From assembly GCF_003046185.1 (NCBI RefSeq), contig NZ_PZZL01000004.1, positions 310,001 to 374,000 on the forward strand: DNA of 64,000 nucleotides, read 5' to 3'. How positions within the stretch are numbered: the stretch's first letter is position 1; each line of letters begins with the position of its first letter. The translations under genes and the position numbers were made by a program. Of this stretch, positions 44,008 through 52,792 are shown in pieces. The DNA comes from Phreatobacter oligotrophus (GTDB lineage Bacteria; Pseudomonadota; Alphaproteobacteria; Rhizobiales; Phreatobacteraceae). The notes under the pieces were generated by a model. It was not told where the DNA came from. It saw only the letters and a list, made by a program, of their open reading frames with translations, and searched no databases.

Positions 44008-44541
44008 TCAGGCGCTGGCCGAGGTCAGGGCCGGGCGATTCCAGGGGGCGAGCGAGAGAATGCGGGCCATGGCGCAGGTTCCCGTCACACCGGCGAAGGC
44101 AAGGCCCGCCCCGACAAAGCCTGGAACGGCGAGGAAACCGGGATGGATGAGAACGCCAAGCGCCGTGCCAACGGCCACCAGCGTTCCCGCCACGATCTGC
44201 ACCTGGCGCATGATCTCGATGGGCTGCTTCACGTCCCTGACAATGGGAAGCCCCGCGTCGCGCCAGGCCTCGATACCGCCGTCGAGCACATAGACCTTCG
44301 CCCCCGGCACGGTGGCCGCGAGACGCTGGGCATTGACACTCGTCCGGTTGCCGCTGCGGCAGTGGAAGATGACGGCGCCGCTCGCCTTCGGCGGATCACG
44401 CTCGATGGCGGACAGCGCATGGTGGCTGGCCAGCGGAACATGCTCGCGGCGCCATTCATCCATCTCGCGGATATCGACCAGGATCGCGCCGTGGGACAGC
44501 ATGGCGAAGGCTTCGGCGGGGGCAATGTGCTTGATGGTCAT
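44008..44541 (-). CDS. Rhodanese domain protein with C-terminal DUF2892 membrane region
   Basis: A 177-residue protein. The N-terminal rhodanese domain (residues ~5-100) carries the active-site loop HCRSGNRTS, whose Cys accepts sulfane sulfur. The C-terminal part is hydrophobic and resembles DUF2892, with two likely helices (LIHPGFLAVPGFVGAGLAFA). It probably handles persulfide sulfur at the inner membrane. It lies 24 bases after the BigR-type regulator and 29 bases before the TauE/SafE gene on the same strand. Confidence 0.9.
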   Translation of the reverse strand: MTIKHIAPAEAFAMLSHGAILVDIREMDEWRREHVPLASHHALSAIERDPPKASGAVIFHCRSGNRTSVNAQRLAATVPGAKVYVLDGGIEAWRDAGLPIVRDVKQPIEIMRQVQIVAGTLVAVGTALGVLIHPGFLAVPGFVGAGLAFAGVTGTCAMARILSLAPWNRPALTSASA

Positions 44542-44565
44542 GGGAATGGTCCTCGGCGTAGGGGG

Positions 44566-44889
44566 TCAGGCCTTTTGGCAGTGCAGGCGATAGAGTTCGG
44601 CCATGAGCTCGCGGATGCGGGGATCGACGATGCGGTACCAGAGCGTCTGGCTCTCCCGGCGAAAGGCGAGGATGCCCTCGTCGCGCATCTTGGCGAGGTG
44701 CTGGGACAGCGCGGACTGGCTGATGCCGATCCGGCTGACGAGCGTCCCGACATTGGTTTCCTCCCGCTCCATCAGGACGCAGAGGATCTGCAGGCGCCGC
44801 TCATTGGCGAGGGCGCGCAGGACATCGGCGACTTCCAGCGCATTGGCTTCGAAAGCCGCGGGATCGACCGCTTCAAGACCCGAGTTCAT
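44566..44889 (-). CDS. bigR: ArsR/SmtB-family sulfide-responsive repressor (BigR type)
   Basis: A 107-residue winged-helix regulator. The recognition helix region is GISQSALSQHLAKMRDEG. Two cysteines, Cys37 in LQILCVLMERE and Cys104 in LHCQKA, stand in the positions used by BigR/SqrR proteins to sense persulfide by disulfide or polysulfide bridging. No arsenic- or zinc-binding cluster is seen. It is divergent from a persulfide dioxygenase gene 81 bases away; an AT-rich inverted-repeat region lies between them. The assignment is by sequence and context. Confidence 0.85.
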   Translation of the reverse strand: MNSGLEAVDPAAFEANALEVADVLRALANERRLQILCVLMEREETNVGTLVSRIGISQSALSQHLAKMRDEGILAFRRESQTLWYRIVDPRIRELMAELYRLHCQKA

Positions 44890-44910
44890 TGGTCATCTCT
44901 AATTTAGCTG

Positions 44911-44938
44911 TTGCTTATTTAGATGTTCCGAATATATC
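44911..44938 (+). promoter_or_regulatory. Promoter of persulfide dioxygenase gene with candidate BigR operator
   Basis: TTGCTT and TATATC stand 16 bases apart ahead of the dioxygenase gene. The region is strikingly AT-rich: two ATTTAG copies and an AGAT...ATCT inverted element (44921-44939) overlap the -10. BigR operators in related bacteria are AT-rich palindromes over the -10 element, which this resembles. Confidence 0.5.
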
Positions 44939-44970
44939 TGTCAACAGCGACACGCTGAACGGAGCACGCC

Positions 44971-45873
44971 ATGCCGTCCGACCGCACGCCCCACATTCAC
45001 TCGTTCTTCGACGAGGCAACCTTCACGGTCAGCCACCTGGTGGCCGATCCGGTGACCCGCGAGGCCGCCGTGATCGATCCGGTGCTCGACTACGATCAGA
45101 ACGCGGGCGAGGTCGACACCCGCTCGGTCGATGCGATCCTCGGCAAGGCCGCCGCCGAGGGCTACCGGATCGTCTGGACGCTCGAGACCCACGCCCATGC
45201 CGACCATCTGTCCGGTTCGCCCCTCATCAAGGCGAAGACCGGCGCGAAGATCGGGATCGGCGAGCACATCAAGGATGTGCAGCGCATCTTCCGCCCTGTC
45301 TTCAACGCCACGGACCTGAAGACGGACGGCAGTGATTTCGATCACCTGTTCAGGGATGGCGAGACCTTCGCCATCGGCGAGCTCACGGGATCGATCCTGC
45401 ACACGCCAGGCCACACGCCGGCCGACATCGTCTACCGGATCGAGGACGCAGCCTTCGTCGGCGACACCCTGTTCATGCCGGACTTCGGCACCGCCCGTGC
45501 CGACTTCCCCGGCGGTGATGCCCGCACCCTCTATCGGTCGATCCAGAAGGTGCTGTCGCTGCCGCCCGAGACTCGCCTGTTCCTCTGCCACGACTACAAG
45601 GCGCCGGGTCGCGACCACTATGCCTGGGAGACGACGGTGGCCGAACAGCGCGCGGCCAATGTCCATGTCCGGGACGGAACGGATGAGGGCGAATTTGTCG
45701 CCATGCGCGAGGCGCGCGACGCCAAGCTGGCCGTGCCGCGCCTTCTGCTGCCCTCGATCCAGGTCAACATCCGGGCCGGCCGCTTCCCTCAGGCGGAGGC
45801 CAATGGCGTTCGCTACCTGCTGATCCCGGTGAAGGTCAGGACCAAGGACGCTGAAGCGGCCACGGCGGCGTGA
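44971..45873 (+). CDS. blh: Persulfide dioxygenase-type MBL protein (Blh family)
   Basis: A 300-residue metallo-beta-lactamase-fold protein of the ETHE1-like/Blh group. The metal site is shown by THAHADHLSGS, HTPGHTPADIV and the Asp/His in FVGDTLFMPDFGTARADFPG and LFLCHDYKAPG. These enzymes oxidise persulfide (glutathione persulfide) to sulfite in a non-haem iron site. Lysine and basic residues mark the C-terminus. It stands divergent from bigR and with rhodanese and TauE/SafE genes forms a sulfide-detoxification cluster. Confidence 0.9.
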   Translation: MPSDRTPHIHSFFDEATFTVSHLVADPVTREAAVIDPVLDYDQNAGEVDTRSVDAILGKAAAEGYRIVWTLETHAHADHLSGSPLIKAKTGAKIGIGEHIKDVQRIFRPVFNATDLKTDGSDFDHLFRDGETFAIGELTGSILHTPGHTPADIVYRIEDAAFVGDTLFMPDFGTARADFPGGDARTLYRSIQKVLSLPPETRLFLCHDYKAPGRDHYAWETTVAEQRAANVHVRDGTDEGEFVAMREARDAKLAVPRLLLPSIQVNIRAGRFPQAEANGVRYLLIPVKVRTKDAEAATAA

Positions 45874-45878
45874 CAGAC

Positions 45879-45893
45879 GGCCGTAGCGGCCTT
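45879..45893. terminator. Weak hairpin between convergent blh and dapB-like genes
   Basis: GGCCG and CGGCC arms (5 bp) with a TAG loop lie between the convergent stops, followed by CTT only. This is a weak terminator candidate. Confidence 0.3.
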
Positions 45894-45897
45894 CCGG

Positions 45898-46704
45898 TCA
45901 GTCCAGGAGATGGTCGATGCCGCGCACAAGGCCGGTGATCTCGCCGACCTTGCGCGCCGCCAGCAGCGTGCCGCCGACGTAAGGAGCGGCTGACGAGCCG
46001 GCATCGTGGCGGATGGTGAGCCGCTCGTCCGGCAGGCCGAAGATCGCCTCGGCCGACAGGACGAAGGACGGCATCCGCACCGAATGGACCTGCACGGCGA
46101 TGCCGCCGGCATTGACGGCGCCGCCGCGCGTCTCGCGGATGCCGCCCAGCTCATCGACCGGCTTGGAGGTCGGCGCGAGGCGGACCTTCGACAGGATCTC
46201 GCCGAGCTCGCGGCCCGTCCCTGAGGGCGTGTCGGGCTTCTTGGCGGAGGCGTAGTCGATGATCTCGACATCGGGCACGTGGCGCGCCGCCATGGTGGCG
46301 AAGCGCTTCAGCAGCGAGGCGGTGATCGAGAAATTGCCCGCGGCAATGACGCCCCGGCCCGCCGCCTTCGCGGCGGCGTCGATCTCCGCATAGTCGTCGG
46401 CGCCAAGGCCGGAGGTGCCGACGACCACGTGGCGACCGGCCGCGAGGGCCTCGAGGGCATGGCCCTTCACCACATGCGGCTTGGTATAGTCGATGACGAC
46501 ATCGCTCGGCACCGCGAGCGCCTCGGCGAGCGAGGCGGAGACCGCGACGCCGAGGGCCGGCACACCGGCAACCTCCCCCGCATCCCGGCCTGCGGCGGAG
46601 CGGGAAACCGCCCCTGCCAGCGCGAGATCGGGGGCTGCGGCGACGGCCTTGATCAGTTCACGGCCAACCCAGCCGGAGGCGCCGGCGACGACGATGCGCA
46701 GCAT
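45898..46704 (-). CDS. dapB: DapB-family dihydrodipicolinate reductase-like protein, divergent active site
   Basis: A 268-residue protein of the DapB fold: Rossmann motif VVAGASGWVGREL, NFSITASLLKRFA, and a C-terminal part resembling Gram-positive DapB (VHSVRMPSFVLSAEAIFG, ERLTIRHDAG). In canonical DapB the catalytic stretch reads His-His...Lys-x-Asp-Ala-Pro-Ser-Gly-Thr; here it is DYASAKKPDTPSGTG, so both His residues are absent while the Lys and PSGT remain. It may be a paralogue with a changed reaction, or a divergent lysine-pathway enzyme. The ATG at 46704 starts the Rossmann strand; the longer frame to 46797 is unsupported. Confidence 0.75.
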   Translation of the reverse strand: MLRIVVAGASGWVGRELIKAVAAAPDLALAGAVSRSAAGRDAGEVAGVPALGVAVSASLAEALAVPSDVVIDYTKPHVVKGHALEALAAGRHVVVGTSGLGADDYAEIDAAAKAAGRGVIAAGNFSITASLLKRFATMAARHVPDVEIIDYASAKKPDTPSGTGRELGEILSKVRLAPTSKPVDELGGIRETRGGAVNAGGIAVQVHSVRMPSFVLSAEAIFGLPDERLTIRHDAGSSAAPYVGGTLLAARKVGEITGLVRGIDHLLD

Positions 46705-46741
46705 GGCGCTCTCCCTATGCTTCGAAGTCAGCTGAGCGAGG

Positions 46742-47971
46742 TCAGCGCCCTGCGGCGGCGATGGGGATGACGTTGTGCAGCGTCGTGGAGGCCCCATCGA
46801 AGAAACGCTTCACGTTGCGCGCCGCCTGGCGAATGCGCTGCTCGTTCTCGACGACGGCGATGCGCACATAATCGTCGCCATGCTCGCCGAAGCCGATGCC
46901 GGGCGCCACAGCGACTTCGGCCTTCTCGACCAGGAGCTTGGCGAATTCGAGCGAGCCAAGCGGCTTGAACGGCTCCGGGATCGGCACCCAGGCGAACATG
47001 GATGCCTCGGGCGCCGGGATCTCCCAGCCGGCATTGCGGAAGCTCTCGACGAGGGCGTCGCGGCGCTTGCGATAGGTGGCGCGCATCTCGCGGATGCAGT
47101 CATCCGGGCCGTTGAGCGCCGCGGTGGCCGCGACCTGCACCGGCGTATAGGCGCCATAGTCGAGATAGCTCTTCACCCGGGCGAGCGCCGCGCAGAGCCG
47201 CTCGTTGCCGACCGCAAAGCCCATGCGCCAGCCGGCCATGGAGAAGGTCTTGGACATGGAGGTGAACTCCACCGCCACGTCGAAGGCGCCCGGCACCTGC
47301 AGGATCGACGGCGGCGGCTTGGCCTCGTCGAAATAGACCTCGGCATAGGCGAGGTCGGACAGGACGATGAGGTCGTGCTTCTTCGCGAAGCGGACGAGCT
47401 CGGCATAGAAGTCGAGATCGGCGACCTGCGCGGTCGGGTTGGACGGATAGCAGGTCACCACCGCAATCGGCTTGGGGATGGAGTGCTGCATCGCGCGCTC
47501 CATGGCCCGGAAATACTCCTCGTCCGCCGTCGCCGGCACCGAGCGGATGACGCCGCCGGCCATCAGGAAGCCGAAGGCATGGATCGGATAGCTCGGATTG
47601 GGGCAAAGCACGACATCGCCCGGCGCGGTGATCGCCTGGGCCATGTTGGCGAAGCCCTCCTTCGAGCCCAGCGTCGCGATGACCTGGGTGTCCGGATCGA
47701 GCTTCACGCCGAAACGGCGCTCGTAATAGGCGGCCTGGGCGCGGCGCAGGCCGGGAATGCCCTTGGAGGCGGAATAACGATCGGTGCGCGGCTTGCCGAT
47801 CGTCTCCTTCAGCTTCTCGATCACGTGATCGGGAGCCGGAAGATCGGGATTGCCCATGCCGAGGTCGATGATGTCGACGCCCTTGGCCCGGGCGGCGGCC
47901 TTCACCTTGTTCACCTGCTCGAAGACGTAAGGCGGCAGCCGGCGGATGCGGTGGAACTGGCTCTGGGTCAT
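46742..47971 (-). CDS. Pyridoxal-phosphate aminotransferase class I/II (AlaC / LL-DAP aminotransferase-like)
   Basis: A 409-residue PLP-dependent aminotransferase. The N-terminus FHRIRRLPPYVFEQVN fits the AlaC / LL-diaminopimelate aminotransferase-like subgroup. The PLP Lys is in SMSKTFSMAGWRMG, and NPDLPAPDHVIEKL and YPSNPTAQVADL are cofactor and substrate regions. In many Hyphomicrobiales such a gene stands directly before hom; here a 3.7-kb block separates them. A role in methionine/threonine or alanine metabolism is likely but not certain. Start at 47971 directly before TQSQFHRI. Confidence 0.92.
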   Translation of the reverse strand: MTQSQFHRIRRLPPYVFEQVNKVKAAARAKGVDIIDLGMGNPDLPAPDHVIEKLKETIGKPRTDRYSASKGIPGLRRAQAAYYERRFGVKLDPDTQVIATLGSKEGFANMAQAITAPGDVVLCPNPSYPIHAFGFLMAGGVIRSVPATADEEYFRAMERAMQHSIPKPIAVVTCYPSNPTAQVADLDFYAELVRFAKKHDLIVLSDLAYAEVYFDEAKPPPSILQVPGAFDVAVEFTSMSKTFSMAGWRMGFAVGNERLCAALARVKSYLDYGAYTPVQVAATAALNGPDDCIREMRATYRKRRDALVESFRNAGWEIPAPEASMFAWVPIPEPFKPLGSLEFAKLLVEKAEVAVAPGIGFGEHGDDYVRIAVVENEQRIRQAARNVKRFFDGASTTLHNVIPIAAAGR

Positions 47972-48075
47972 CGTCGTCGCTCGTGCGGCGGGCCTGCCGC
48001 AGGGGATCAGCCTCGTATCACATTGCAATACGGCAAGGGAACGGGAGGTGGTGGACCCGCCTCCCCTCTTTCGTC

Positions 48076-48561
48076 CTAGTCCTCGCTGCCGCGCTCGGCC
48101 GGGTCGATGGCCGGGCGGGCACCGGTGCCGGGACCGCGCACGCGGCCCTGGCTGCGGATGCGCTCCTCCATGGCGGAGGCGGCCCCGCCGCGGGCGGCCT
48201 CCAGCTGGCGGCGGCGCTCGGCCGCCTGGGCGGGGGTGAGGAGTTCGGGCGTCTCAGAGGAGCGGGCCGGCGGCGCGACCGTCGGCGGCGGCGGCAGGCG
48301 GTTGATCAGCGTGGCGGCGCCATAGCCGCTGGTGCGGATCGGCGCCGGCGACCACAAGCCGCCACCGGCGACCGGCGGCAGGGGCGTTGCCCGCGACGGT
48401 CCGTAGGGCGAGGGATAGCCGTCATTGCCGTGCTGGCAGCCGGCAAGCCCGAGGGCCGCTGCAGCGAGCACCAGCGCGGCGGACAGCCGGCGCCGGGCGC
48501 GCGGGAGATCACGGGCCGGCCGCTTGGCCTGATCCATCACTGCCTGTTCGGTGAATGCCAT
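48076..48561 (-). CDS. Putative lipoprotein of unknown function
   Basis: A 161-residue protein. A basic N-terminus ([13 protein letters not shown]) leads into a hydrophobic segment ending LGLAGC, a lipobox that would place a lipidated Cys at about residue 42. The mature part is Pro/Ala/Arg-rich with low complexity ([15 protein letters not shown]). GGAGACGGAC precedes the ATG at 48561. It is divergent from the PHA synthase gene. No domain is recognised; it could be a periplasmic or outer-membrane anchored protein. Confidence 0.65.
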   Translation of the reverse strand: MAFTEQAVMDQAKRPARDLPRARRRLSAALVLAAAALGLAGCQHGNDGYPSPYGPSRATPLPPVAGGGLWSPAPIRTSGYGAATLINRLPPPPTVAPPARSSETPELLTPAQAAERRRQLEAARGGAASAMEERIRSQGRVRGPGTGARPAIDPAERGSED

Positions 48562-48594
48562 GTCCGTCTCCGGGTGGGGCCACACATCTTTCGC

Positions 48595-48624
48595 TTGGCG
48601 GCCTCCGCTTCGCCTTCCTAATAT
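48595..48624 (+). promoter_or_regulatory. Candidate promoter of phaC
   Basis: TTGGCG and TAATAT are separated by 18 bases, the -10 lying about 62 bases before the phaC ATG in a locally AT-rich stretch. A housekeeping sigma factor could use it; not proven. Confidence 0.45.
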
Positions 48625-48686
48625 GCTCTCATCAAAAAGTGGACCGATTTCGTCACGGCGAAACGGCGTGGGTCGGAGGGACGGTC

Positions 48687-51161
48687 ATGGCGAGACGCGA
48701 TTCGGACAAGCCGGCCGCCGCGAAGGCCCCCGCCAAGGCGCGGACCAGCAGTGGAAAAGCCGCCGCGAAAGAGCTGAAACGGGAGAAAAAGGCTGCGGCG
48801 AAGGCAGCTGACGCCCCGAAGCCCGTCGCCAAGCGCTCTGCCAAAAGCCCTGCCAAGATCGCTGTGACGGCGCCGCCGAGGGCGGTCGCCACTCCGCCGG
48901 CCAAGGCGGCTTCGACGAAAGCGGCCAAGCCTGCCGCGAAAACCTCAGCCAAGCCTCCTGTGACGTCGACGGCCAAGTCCAAGGCCAAGTCCGTATCCAA
49001 GTCGGCGCCCAAGCCCTCCGCCAAGGTCGCCAGTCAGCCGGCCGCCAAGGCCGCGGTGAAGGAGGCGACGAAAGCCGCGCCCCCCAAACCGACGCCTCCC
49101 AAGCCCGTGCCCGGCAAACCGCCGATCCTCCGGGTGGTGGCGTCGGCCACGCCCTCGCCGGCCAGCAAGCCCAAGGCCCCTGCCCGCGCGCCGCTCTCCG
49201 TCCAGTTGGCCGAAGACCGCACCCCGCCCGAGGCCCCCAAGCCGGCGCCCCTCATGCCGCCGCCGGTGATGATGAACCCGCCGGTCGCGAAGATCGCCGC
49301 GCCCAAACCCGCGGACGCCAAACCTGCGGACGCCAAGCCTGCGGAGAGCAAGGCAGGCCCCGCCTCCGATACCGCCGATGATCCCTTCAAGCTGCAGGCC
49401 CTGGATGTCGAGCGGCTGGCCGGGAACATTGCCCGCATGGTGGAGCTCGGCGGCAAGGCCCTGGCCGCCTATCTCAAGCCGCGCGAAACCGGAGAGCACC
49501 CGACGGATTCGCCCGAGGGGGTCGCCGAGGTCACCAAGACCCTCGGCCATGTCGCGGAATTCTGGCTCAAGGACCCGTCCCGCGCCGTCGCCGCGCAGAC
49601 CGAGATCGTCACCCGCTACATGGACCTCTGGTCGAAGTCGCTGAAGGCCATGGCTGGCGAGCCGGTGGAGCCCGCGGTGAAGCCCGACCCGCGGGACGCC
49701 CGGTTCAAGGACCCGCAATGGGAGAAGAACCCGTTCTTCGACTTCCTGAAGCAGTTCTACCTCGTCACGACCAGCCTCGCCGACAAGTTCGTCAACGAGG
49801 CCGAGCTCGACGAGCACCTCAAGCACAAGGCGGCCTTCTACGCCAAGCAGATCGCCAACGCGCTGTCGCCCTCCAACTTCGTCGTCACCAATCCCGAACT
49901 GCTGCGCGAGACGATCTCGTCCAATGCCGAGAACCTGGTGCGCGGCATGAAGATGTTCGCCGAGGATATCGAGCGCGGCGGCGGCGACCTGAAGATCCGC
50001 CAGTCCGACGACAGCCAGTTTGCGCTGGGCGTCAACCTCGCCATGACGCCCGGCAAGGTGGTCTTCGAGAACGACCTGATCCAGCTGATCCAGTACGAGC
50101 CGACCACGCCGAGCGTCGGCAAGATCCCGCTGGTCATCGTGCCGCCCTGGATCAACAAGTTCTACATCCTCGACCTCACCCAGGAGAAAAGCTTCATCCG
50201 CTGGGCGGTGTCGCAAGGCCTCACGGTCTTCGTGGTCTCCTGGGTCAATCCGGACCAGCGCCACGCCCACAAGAGCTTCGACGACTACATGCTGGAGGGC
50301 CCGCTCGCCGCCTTCCGCGTCGCCGGCGAGATCACCGGCGAGGAGAAGGTCCACGCCATCGGCTACTGCGTCGGTGGCACGCTGCTCGCCGTCGCCCTCG
50401 CCTACATGGCGGCGCGCGACATCGACCTCGTGGAGACCGCGACCTTCTTCACCACCCAGGTCGACTTCACCTATGCCGGCGACCTCAAGGTCTTCGTCGA
50501 CGAGGAGCAGATCCAGACGCTTGAGAAGCGCATGGCCCAGACCGGCTATCTTGAGGGCAAGCAGATGGCCAACGCCTTCAACATGCTGCGCTCGAACGAC
50601 CTGATCTGGAGCTATTTCGTCAACAACTACATGAAGGGCAAGCAGCCGATGCCCTTCGACCTGCTCTACTGGAACGCCGATTCCCCGCGCATGCCGGCGG
50701 CGAACCATTCCTTCTACCTGCGCCACTGCTACCTGCAGAACGACCTCAGCCAGGGCCGCATGGTGGTCGCCGGCGAGACGCTGGACCTCAAGAAGGTGAC
50801 CGTGCCGGTCTACAATCTCGCCGCGCGCGAGGACCACATCGCGCCCGCCCGCTCGGTCTTCCTCGGCTCGCAGAGCTTCGGGGGTCCGGTCGATTATGTC
50901 ATGGCGGGGTCGGGCCACATTGCGGGCGTCGTTAATCCGCCAGAGAAGAAGAAATATCAGTTCTGGACAGGCGGCCGCCCCGAGGGCGCCTTCGAGGACT
51001 GGGTGGCCAAGGCCGAGGAGCACCCCGGCTCCTGGTGGCCGCACTGGCGCGAATGGATCCGCAGCCATGACGGCGAGGAGGTCCCCGCCCGCCGCCCCGG
51101 CTCCAATGCCCATCCGCCCATCGAGGACGCGCCCGGGCGCTATGTGAAAGTGAAGGACTGA
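48687..51161 (+). CDS. phaC: Class I poly(3-hydroxyalkanoate) synthase with a long Lys/Ala/Pro-rich N-terminal extension
   Basis: An 824-residue protein; class I PhaC is usually near 590. Residues ~230-824 are a full PhaC, with the lipase-like box [11 protein letters not shown] (catalytic Cys561), the Asp in [11 protein letters not shown] and the His in [12 protein letters not shown]. It polymerises 3-hydroxyacyl-CoA into PHA storage granules. Residues 1-229 are low-complexity, rich in Lys, Ala, Pro and Ser (many SAK/AAK/KP steps), like histone-H1-like or PhaF-type DNA-binding tails, and contain a KPADA repeat. GGAGGG lies before the ATG at 48687, so the tail is translated if this start is used; no internal start is as good. 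Confidence 0.93.
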   Translation: MARRDSDKPAAAKAPAKARTSSGKAAAKELKREKKAAAKAADAPKPVAKRSAKSPAKIAVTAPPRAVATPPAKAASTKAAKPAAKTSAKPPVTSTAKSKAKSVSKSAPKPSAKVASQPAAKAAVKEATKAAPPKPTPPKPVPGKPPILRVVASATPSPASKPKAPARAPLSVQLAEDRTPPEAPKPAPLMPPPVMMNPPVAKIAAPKPADAKPADAKPAESKAGPASDTADDPFKLQALDVERLAGNIARMVELGGKALAAYLKPRETGEHPTDSPEGVAEVTKTLGHVAEFWLKDPSRAVAAQTEIVTRYMDLWSKSLKAMAGEPVEPAVKPDPRDARFKDPQWEKNPFFDFLKQFYLVTTSLADKFVNEAELDEHLKHKAAFYAKQIANALSPSNFVVTNPELLRETISSNAENLVRGMKMFAEDIERGGGDLKIRQSDDSQFALGVNLAMTPGKVVFENDLIQLIQYEPTTPSVGKIPLVIVPPWINKFYILDLTQEKSFIRWAVSQGLTVFVVSWVNPDQRHAHKSFDDYMLEGPLAAFRVAGEITGEEKVHAIGYCVGGTLLAVALAYMAARDIDLVETATFFTTQVDFTYAGDLKVFVDEEQIQTLEKRMAQTGYLEGKQMANAFNMLRSNDLIWSYFVNNYMKGKQPMPFDLLYWNADSPRMPAANHSFYLRHCYLQNDLSQGRMVVAGETLDLKKVTVPVYNLAAREDHIAPARSVFLGSQSFGGPVDYVMAGSGHIAGVVNPPEKKKYQFWTGGRPEGAFEDWVAKAEEHPGSWWPHWREWIRSHDGEEVPARRPGSNAHPPIEDAPGRYVKVKD
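49305..49346 (+). repeat. KPADA tandem repeat in the PhaC N-terminal tail
   Basis: Three near-identical 15-base units encode [14 protein letters not shown](S) at residues 207-220. It marks the end of the low-complexity tail before the catalytic domain. Confidence 0.7.
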
Positions 51162-51163
51162 CA

Positions 51164-51598
51164 GTGCGTATTCCCGTCGACGAGCGCGCCCCGCTCGCCT
51201 CCTACCCCTTCCTCACCGTGCATCCCGTCCGCTACGGCGACCTCGACCCCAACAACCACGTCAACAACGCGGTGATCGGCACCTATCTGGAGATCGGCCG
51301 CACCGAGTTCTTCGATCGCGAGGGCATCCGGCTGACCGCGGAAGGGCGCGGCATCTCGCTGGTGCATGTGGAGATCGAGTTCCACCGGGAGATCCTCTAT
51401 CCCGGCTCGGTGCAGATCGTTTCCGGCATCCGCCGCGTTGGTGCGTCGTCGCTCACCTTCGACCAGGCGGTCTTCGTCGACGGCGTGCGCCACGTCTCCG
51501 GCTCCTCGACCACCGCGCAGGTGGACAAGACGACCGGGCGCTCGACGCCCTGGAACGACGTCCAGCGCGCCAAGTTCGCCCGGCTGATGATGCCCTGA
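51164..51598 (+). CDS. Acyl-CoA thioesterase (hotdog fold, 4HBT family)
   Basis: A 144-residue hotdog-fold thioesterase with the active-site GDLDPNNHVNNAVIGTYLE motif and YLEIGRTEFF typical of 4HBT-like enzymes. It hydrolyses acyl-CoA to acid and CoA. The GTG start lies two bases after the phaC stop, so expression is probably coupled. It may set free 3-hydroxy acids or relieve acyl-CoA pressure in PHA metabolism; the substrate is unknown. It is convergent with argC, with a strong hairpin between. Confidence 0.88.
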   Translation: MRIPVDERAPLASYPFLTVHPVRYGDLDPNNHVNNAVIGTYLEIGRTEFFDREGIRLTAEGRGISLVHVEIEFHREILYPGSVQIVSGIRRVGASSLTFDQAVFVDGVRHVSGSSTTAQVDKTTGRSTPWNDVQRAKFARLMMP

Positions 51599-51603
51599 CG
51601 GTG

Positions 51604-51629
51604 GTGGGCCGGCCTTGCCGCCGGCCCAC
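51604..51629. terminator. Bidirectional hairpin between thioesterase and argC
   Basis: A perfect 10-bp stem (GTGGGCCGGC / GCCGGCCCAC, loop of six) separates the convergent genes. The downstream T-tract is poor, so termination may be rho-assisted. Confidence 0.6.
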
Positions 51630-51634
51630 GTCGC

Positions 51635-52684
51635 TTACGGGAACAGCGCGATCTGCTCGAGCCCCATCGTCTCGGGGAAGCCGAGGACGAGGTTCATGTT
51701 CTGCAGCGCCTGGCCAGCGGAGCCCTTCACCAGGTTGTCCAGCGTCGAGATGATGATGGCCCTGCCGGGAATGCGGTCGGGGAAGACGCCGATCTGCACA
51801 TAGTTCGAGCCGCGGACATTCTGCGTCTGCGGCACCACGCCCTTCGGCGCCACATGGACGAAGGGCTCGTCCTTGTAGGCATCGGCGAGCGCCTGGCGCA
51901 GGTCATCGGCGGTGGCGCCGTTCAGCTTCACATAGGAGGTGCAGAGCTCGCCGCGCGCCATCGGGATGAGGTGGGGCGTGAAGTTGATGGTGACCTTGCC
52001 CCCGACGGCGACGCCGATCTCCTGCTCGATCTCCGGAGCGTGGCGATGCTTGCCGATGGAATAGGGCGACAGCCCCTCCCCGGCCTCCGAGAACAGCGTG
52101 TTCTGCTTGAGCCCGCGCCCGGCCCCCGTCACGCCCGACTTGGCATCGACGATGATGTCATCGGCGTGGATGAGGCCGGCCTTGGCCACCGGCACCAGCG
52201 CGAGCAGGGTCGCGGTCGGGTAGCAGCCCGGGCAGGCCACGAGCCGCGCCTTGGTGATGTCGTCGCGGTAGAGCTCGGTGAGGCCGTAGACCGCCTCCTT
52301 CTGCAGCTCCGGCGCCTGATGCTCGTGGCCATACCACTCGGCATAGGTCGCCCCGTCGCGCAGCCGGAAATCGGCGGACATGTCGAGGATCTTGATCTTG
52401 GGATTGGCCTTCAGCACCGCTGCGGTGATCTCCTGCGTCGTGCCGTGCGGCAAGCCGCAGAACACCGCATCGAGGCCGCTCCAGTCGACGCTCTCCCAGG
52501 TCACTAGCTTCGGCAGGTCCAGCATGAAGAAATGCGGGAAGACGTCGGCCATGGACTTGCCGGCATGGGTGTTGGCGGTCAGCGCGGTGATCTCGACATG
52601 CGGATGGCGCGCGGCGAGGCGGACGGCGTCGGCGCCGGTGTAACCGGACGCGCCGAGGATCGCGATTTTGGCCTTGGTCGCCAT
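51635..52684 (-). CDS. argC: N-acetyl-gamma-glutamyl-phosphate reductase
   Basis: A 349-residue ArgC that reduces N-acetylglutamyl phosphate to the semialdehyde in arginine synthesis. The Rossmann motif is AILGASGYTGADAVRLAA, the catalytic Cys is in VACPGCYPTATLLALVPV, and GVTGAGRGLKQNTLFSEA with HRHAPEIEQE supplies the conserved His. GGAG precedes the ATG. About 205 bases upstream contain a leader peptide rich in Arg codons, a terminator and a promoter, suggesting attenuation by arginine supply (see separate entries). Confidence 0.97.
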   Translation of the reverse strand: MATKAKIAILGASGYTGADAVRLAARHPHVEITALTANTHAGKSMADVFPHFFMLDLPKLVTWESVDWSGLDAVFCGLPHGTTQEITAAVLKANPKIKILDMSADFRLRDGATYAEWYGHEHQAPELQKEAVYGLTELYRDDITKARLVACPGCYPTATLLALVPVAKAGLIHADDIIVDAKSGVTGAGRGLKQNTLFSEAGEGLSPYSIGKHRHAPEIEQEIGVAVGGKVTINFTPHLIPMARGELCTSYVKLNGATADDLRQALADAYKDEPFVHVAPKGVVPQTQNVRGSNYVQIGVFPDRIPGRAIIISTLDNLVKGSAGQALQNMNLVLGFPETMGLEQIALFP

Positions 52685-52730
52685 GGCAGTCTCCGCAGGG
52701 TGCGAGAAGTCGGGTCAGGATGTCGGATAC

Positions 52731-52755
52731 AAAAAAGCCGCGCTGGGAGCGCGGC
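52731..52755 (-). terminator. Rho-independent terminator in the argC leader
   Basis: On the minus strand an 8-bp stem GCCGCGCT / AGCGCGGC with a CCC loop is followed directly by six T. It lies upstream of the argC start and downstream of the leader peptide, the position of an attenuator. Confidence 0.85.
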
Positions 52756-52792
52756 GATCGGGTCGATCAGCAAGCCACACGGCCGCACGCGC

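Noticed and set aside
48945-51113. Long minus-strand frame opposite phaC
   Set aside because: Shadow frame with Gly/Arg/His-rich composition; the synthase motifs are all on the plus strand.
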